A model generated the notes under the pieces. It saw nothing but the letters and a program-made list of their open reading frames with translations. It had not been told where the DNA came from and made no database searches. The translations under genes were made by a program, and so were the position numbers. From assembly GCA_021160685.1 (NCBI GenBank), contig JAGHCC010000096.1, forward strand, positions 1-9,423: DNA of 9,423 nucleotides, written 5' to 3'. Each line of letters opens with the position of its first letter. Within the stretch, counting starts at the first letter, position 1. Positions 6,643 through 9,423 of the stretch are shown piece by piece. This DNA comes from Desulfobulbaceae bacterium. Lineage in GTDB: Bacteria; Desulfobacterota; Desulfobulbia; Desulfobulbales; SURF-16.

Positions 6643-6653
6643 GGGTAAAACCC
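6643..6653 (+). other. Small hairpin in the gspB-hsdR gap
   Basis: GGGT-AAA-ACCC immediately follows the gspB stop codon within the 24-nt gap. With a 4-bp stem and no T-run it is not an intrinsic terminator. It covers the only purine-rich, Shine-Dalgarno-like bases of the gap (AGAGGGG at 6639-6645), which are in any case about 19 nt from the hsdR ATG. Confidence 0.35.
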
Positions 6654-6664
6654 TTAAAAATTCT

Positions 6665-9423
6665 ATGACCTGCGAAATTCACGCCCGAGAAAAAATAGAT
6701 CAACTGCTTGCCGCAGCCGGTTGGCTTGTCCAGGATGTCAAGGACACCAACATCTTCGCAGGCAAGGGTGTGGCTATTCGTGAATTTCCTCTTAAATCCG
6801 GGCATGGCTTTGCAGATTATCTGCTCTATGTGGATGGCAAGGCCGCCGGCGTTATCGAAGCCAAGAAATCAGGCACTACCCTGACCGGGGTTGAAATCCA
6901 ATCCGAAAAATACGCCAAGGGGCTGCCCGATGGTTTGCCGGCCTGGAGCACCCCATTGCCTTTTTGTTACGAATCCACCGGCGACGAGACCCGTTTCACC
7001 AACAATCTCGATCCCGAACCCCGCTCCCGGCAGGTCTTTGCCTTTCATAAGCCGGACTATATATTTGCGGAAGCAGAGAAGGCTGCTGATCAAAACTTGG
7101 GCCAAACCGGTGAAGCCAGCCTCGAATATCTCAATCAGTCGACCACCCTCCGGGGCCGACTCCGCAACATGCCGGATCTCATCGGAGACGGCTTCTGGCC
7201 CGCCCAGATCCAGGCGGTCCGTAATCTGGAAAAATCCCTGGCCAGAGACTGTCCTCGTTCCCTGATCCAGATGGCCACCGGCAGTGGTAAGACCTTCACC
7301 GCCATCAGCATCATCTATCGGCTCATTAAGTTCGCCGGAGCCCGGCGCGTCCTCTTTCTGGTCGATCGCGGCAACCTGGGCAAGCAGACCTTAAAAGAGT
7401 TCCAGCAATACGTATCGCCTTACAACAATTTCAAGTTCAGTGAGGAGTTCATTGTCCAGCGCCTCACCTCAAACACCATCGACACCACTGCCAGGGTTTG
7501 TATTTCGACGATCCAGCGGCTTTACTCAATGCTCAAAGGCCGGGAGCTGCCCGAAGAGGCAGAGGACCAATCTACCCAGGGGTTGGATAGCCTGTTCAAA
7601 GAGGTTTTGCCCCTGGAATACAATCCCAATATTCCCATCTCCACCTTCGATTTCATCATCACTGATGAATGTCACCGCTCCATCTACAATCTCTGGCGTC
7701 AGGTGCTGGAGTATTTCGACGCCCATCTGATCGGACTCACAGCCACTCCCTCCAAGCAGACCTTCGGTTTTTTCAACCGCAACCTGGTGATGGAATACGA
7801 TCACGAACGGGCCGTGGCTGATGGTGTCAACGTCAACTACGATGTTTACCGGATCAAAACCCAAATTACTGAAAAAGGTTCCAAGGTTGAGGCCGGCTAT
7901 TATATCGACAAGCGCGACCGCGAGACCCGCACCACCCGCTGGGAAAAACTGGAAGAGGATTTCGAGTACGATCCCAACAGGCTCGACCGTGACGTGGTGG
8001 CCGTTGATCAGATCCGAAAAATCATCCAAACATTTCATAACAAGGTGCTGACCGAAATTTTTCCGGGCCGGGAATATGTCCCCAAGACCCTGATCTTTGC
8101 CAAGGACGACAGCCACGCTGAGGATATTGTCAAGATTATCCGTGAGATGTTCGGTAAGGGCAACGATTTTGCCCAGAAGATCACCTACAAGAGCACCGGC
8201 AAGAAACCCGAAGAACTCATCGCTGAATTCCGCAACAGCTTCAATCCCCGCATTGCCGTCACTGTCGATATGATCGCCACCGGTACCGATATTAAGCCGC
8301 TGGAAATTGTCATGTTCATGCGGGCTGTGAAATCCCGCTCCTTTTTTGAGCAGATGAAAGGCCGTGGCGTGCGGATCATCAACAGCAACGATCTGCAGTC
8401 GGTCACCCCGGATGCCAGGGTCAAGGATCATTTTATTATTGTTGATTGTGTCGGCGTCTGTGAGATGGATAAGACCGATTCTCGGCCTATGGAGAGAAAG
8501 CCCACGGTCAGTCTCGATAAGCTCCTGCAGGCGGTGAGCCTCGGCAATACTGAGCCGGATGTAATTTCATCACTGGCAGCCCGGATGGCCCGGATCGGTC
8601 GCCAGATCACACCGGAAGATGATCAACAGGTGATCAAGCTTTCAGGCGGTAAAACTTTGGAGCAGTTGACCACTGATCTGGTCACCAGCATCAAGCCCGA
8701 TAACCATATTGAACGGGCTCAACAGGATGCTGATGGATCCGATCCAAGCGAAGATCAGATCAAGCAGGCCGCTGTCACGTTGATTATGGAGGCGACCCGG
8801 CCACTCCATAATCCCGAATTCCGTAACTTCTTGGTCGAGGTCAAAAGGAAGTACGAGCAGGTTATTGACAACATCAGTGAAGATCAGTTGATCTCTGCCG
8901 AGTTTTCAGCCGAAGCCCTGGAAAAGGTCAAGTCCATGACTGGATCCTTTGAGCAGTTTCTTAACGATAACCGCGACGAGATCACCGCCCTGCAGGTTCT
9001 TTATAGCAAACCCTACAAGAGCCGCCTGCGCTTTGAGGATATCAAGGAACTGGCCGCTCGGATCGAAAAGCCGCCGCACCATTTTCGGGTCGATAGCCTC
9101 TGGGATGCTTATGCGGCCCTGGAAAAGGCCAAAGTTAAGGGAGCCAATGCACCCCATATCTTAACCGACTTGGTTTCCCTGGTCCGCTTTGCCATGCACC
9201 AGGAAAATGAACTGGTACCGTTCCCGGAAAAGGTCGAGGTCAACTTCAATGTCTGGCTCGCCCGGCAGGAGTCATCGGGCAATAAATTCAGCGATGAACA
9301 GCGCCAGTGGCTCATCATGATCCGTGATCATATTGCCGCCAACCTCGGCATTGAAACTGATGATTTTGATTATGCACCCTTTTCACAACAAGGCGGCTTG
9401 GGTAAGCTGTATCAGCTCTTTGG
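6665..9423 (+). CDS. hsdR: Type I restriction endonuclease subunit R (HsdR, EcoEI-like), 3' partial
   Basis: Open for 919 codons to the right edge with no internal stop; only the C-terminal end is missing. HsdR is the ATP-dependent translocase and nuclease of a type I restriction complex (R2M2S). The N-terminal nuclease shows D51 and E65-A-K67, the PD-(D/E)xK core. The two RecA-like motor domains show ATGSGKT (204-210), DECH (334-337), TATPS (359-363), TVDMIATGTDI (533-543, motif V) and QMKGRGVR (563-570, motif VI). The region beyond about 700 resembles the EcoEI-type R C-terminal domain. ATG 6665 is the first possible start after an in-frame stop at 6638-6640, but it has no clear Shine-Dalgarno. 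It lies 24 nt after gspB; GC content and C/G-ending codons are visibly higher than in gspAB, which suggests separate origin. hsdM and hsdS are not in the window and should lie to the right. Confidence 0.93.
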   Translation, partial: MTCEIHAREKIDQLLAAAGWLVQDVKDTNIFAGKGVAIREFPLKSGHGFADYLLYVDGKAAGVIEAKKSGTTLTGVEIQSEKYAKGLPDGLPAWSTPLPFCYESTGDETRFTNNLDPEPRSRQVFAFHKPDYIFAEAEKAADQNLGQTGEASLEYLNQSTTLRGRLRNMPDLIGDGFWPAQIQAVRNLEKSLARDCPRSLIQMATGSGKTFTAISIIYRLIKFAGARRVLFLVDRGNLGKQTLKEFQQYVSPYNNFKFSEEFIVQRLTSNTIDTTARVCISTIQRLYSMLKGRELPEEAEDQSTQGLDSLFKEVLPLEYNPNIPISTFDFIITDECHRSIYNLWRQVLEYFDAHLIGLTATPSKQTFGFFNRNLVMEYDHERAVADGVNVNYDVYRIKTQITEKGSKVEAGYYIDKRDRETRTTRWEKLEEDFEYDPNRLDRDVVAVDQIRKIIQTFHNKVLTEIFPGREYVPKTLIFAKDDSHAEDIVKIIREMFGKGNDFAQKITYKSTGKKPEELIAEFRNSFNPRIAVTVDMIATGTDIKPLEIVMFMRAVKSRSFFEQMKGRGVRIINSNDLQSVTPDARVKDHFIIVDCVGVCEMDKTDSRPMERKPTVSLDKLLQAVSLGNTEPDVISSLAARMARIGRQITPEDDQQVIKLSGGKTLEQLTTDLVTSIKPDNHIERAQQDADGSDPSEDQIKQAAVTLIMEATRPLHNPEFRNFLVEVKRKYEQVIDNISEDQLISAEFSAEALEKVKSMTGSFEQFLNDNRDEITALQVLYSKPYKSRLRFEDIKELAARIEKPPHHFRVDSLWDAYAALEKAKVKGANAPHILTDLVSLVRFAMHQENELVPFPEKVEVNFNVWLARQESSGNKFSDEQRQWLIMIRDHIAANLGIETDDFDYAPFSQQGGLGKLYQLF

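Noticed and set aside
7526..8431. Long minus-strand open frame (301 codons) opposite hsdR
   Set aside because: It is a mirror of the GC-biased hsdR codons. The plus strand carries ordered helicase motifs through the same stretch, while the antisense product resembles no family and lacks a ribosome binding site.

Overview
The window reads as a piece of chromosome from a Gram-negative bacterium. A GspA/GspB pair (type II secretion accessory proteins that act at the inner membrane and peptidoglycan) and a full-length HrpB-type helicase argue for Proteobacteria or Desulfobacterota. The style of GspA/GspB, the modest GC content and the palindromic intergenic repeat lean towards a delta-proteobacterial (Desulfobacterota) host, but that is inference and not proven by the sequence.

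Layout from left to right. Bases 1-146 are non-coding as far as I can see and hold an 11-bp inverted repeat. Bases 147-808 (minus strand) carry a two-gene toxin-antitoxin module: a Phd/YefM-like antitoxin followed by a PIN-domain (VapC-type) ribonuclease toxin, joined by a TGATG stop/start overlap. A sigma70-like promoter and a dyad that could be the autoregulatory operator lie just upstream. Bases 960-3455 (minus) encode the DEAH-type helicase HrpB. Bases 3456-3882 are an AT-rich intergenic region between hrpB and the oppositely oriented gspA. It contains a striking pair of inverted 33-nt palindromic units and a further small hairpin next to a TATAAT box. Bases 3883-6640 (plus) are gspA and gspB, separated by 1 nt and clearly an operon. 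Bases 6665-9423 (plus) hold a type I restriction endonuclease subunit, HsdR (EcoEI-like), open to the right edge and lacking only its last residues; hsdM and hsdS would be expected beyond the window.

How the genes fit together. GspA and GspB are known to form a complex that helps the outer-membrane secretin pass the peptidoglycan; no other gsp gene is present here, so the pair stands apart from any main secretion cluster inside this window. HsdR belongs to a defence system, and its richer GC content and different codon use compared with gspAB suggest a separate history. The toxin-antitoxin module is a second accessory element. HrpB is a housekeeping-type helicase whose role is poorly defined in most bacteria.

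I found no convincing undescribed system. The most notable points are the composite palindromic repeat, the apparently degenerate C39-like peptidase domain in GspA, the isolated gspAB pair abutting hsdR, and the compact control region of the toxin-antitoxin operon.
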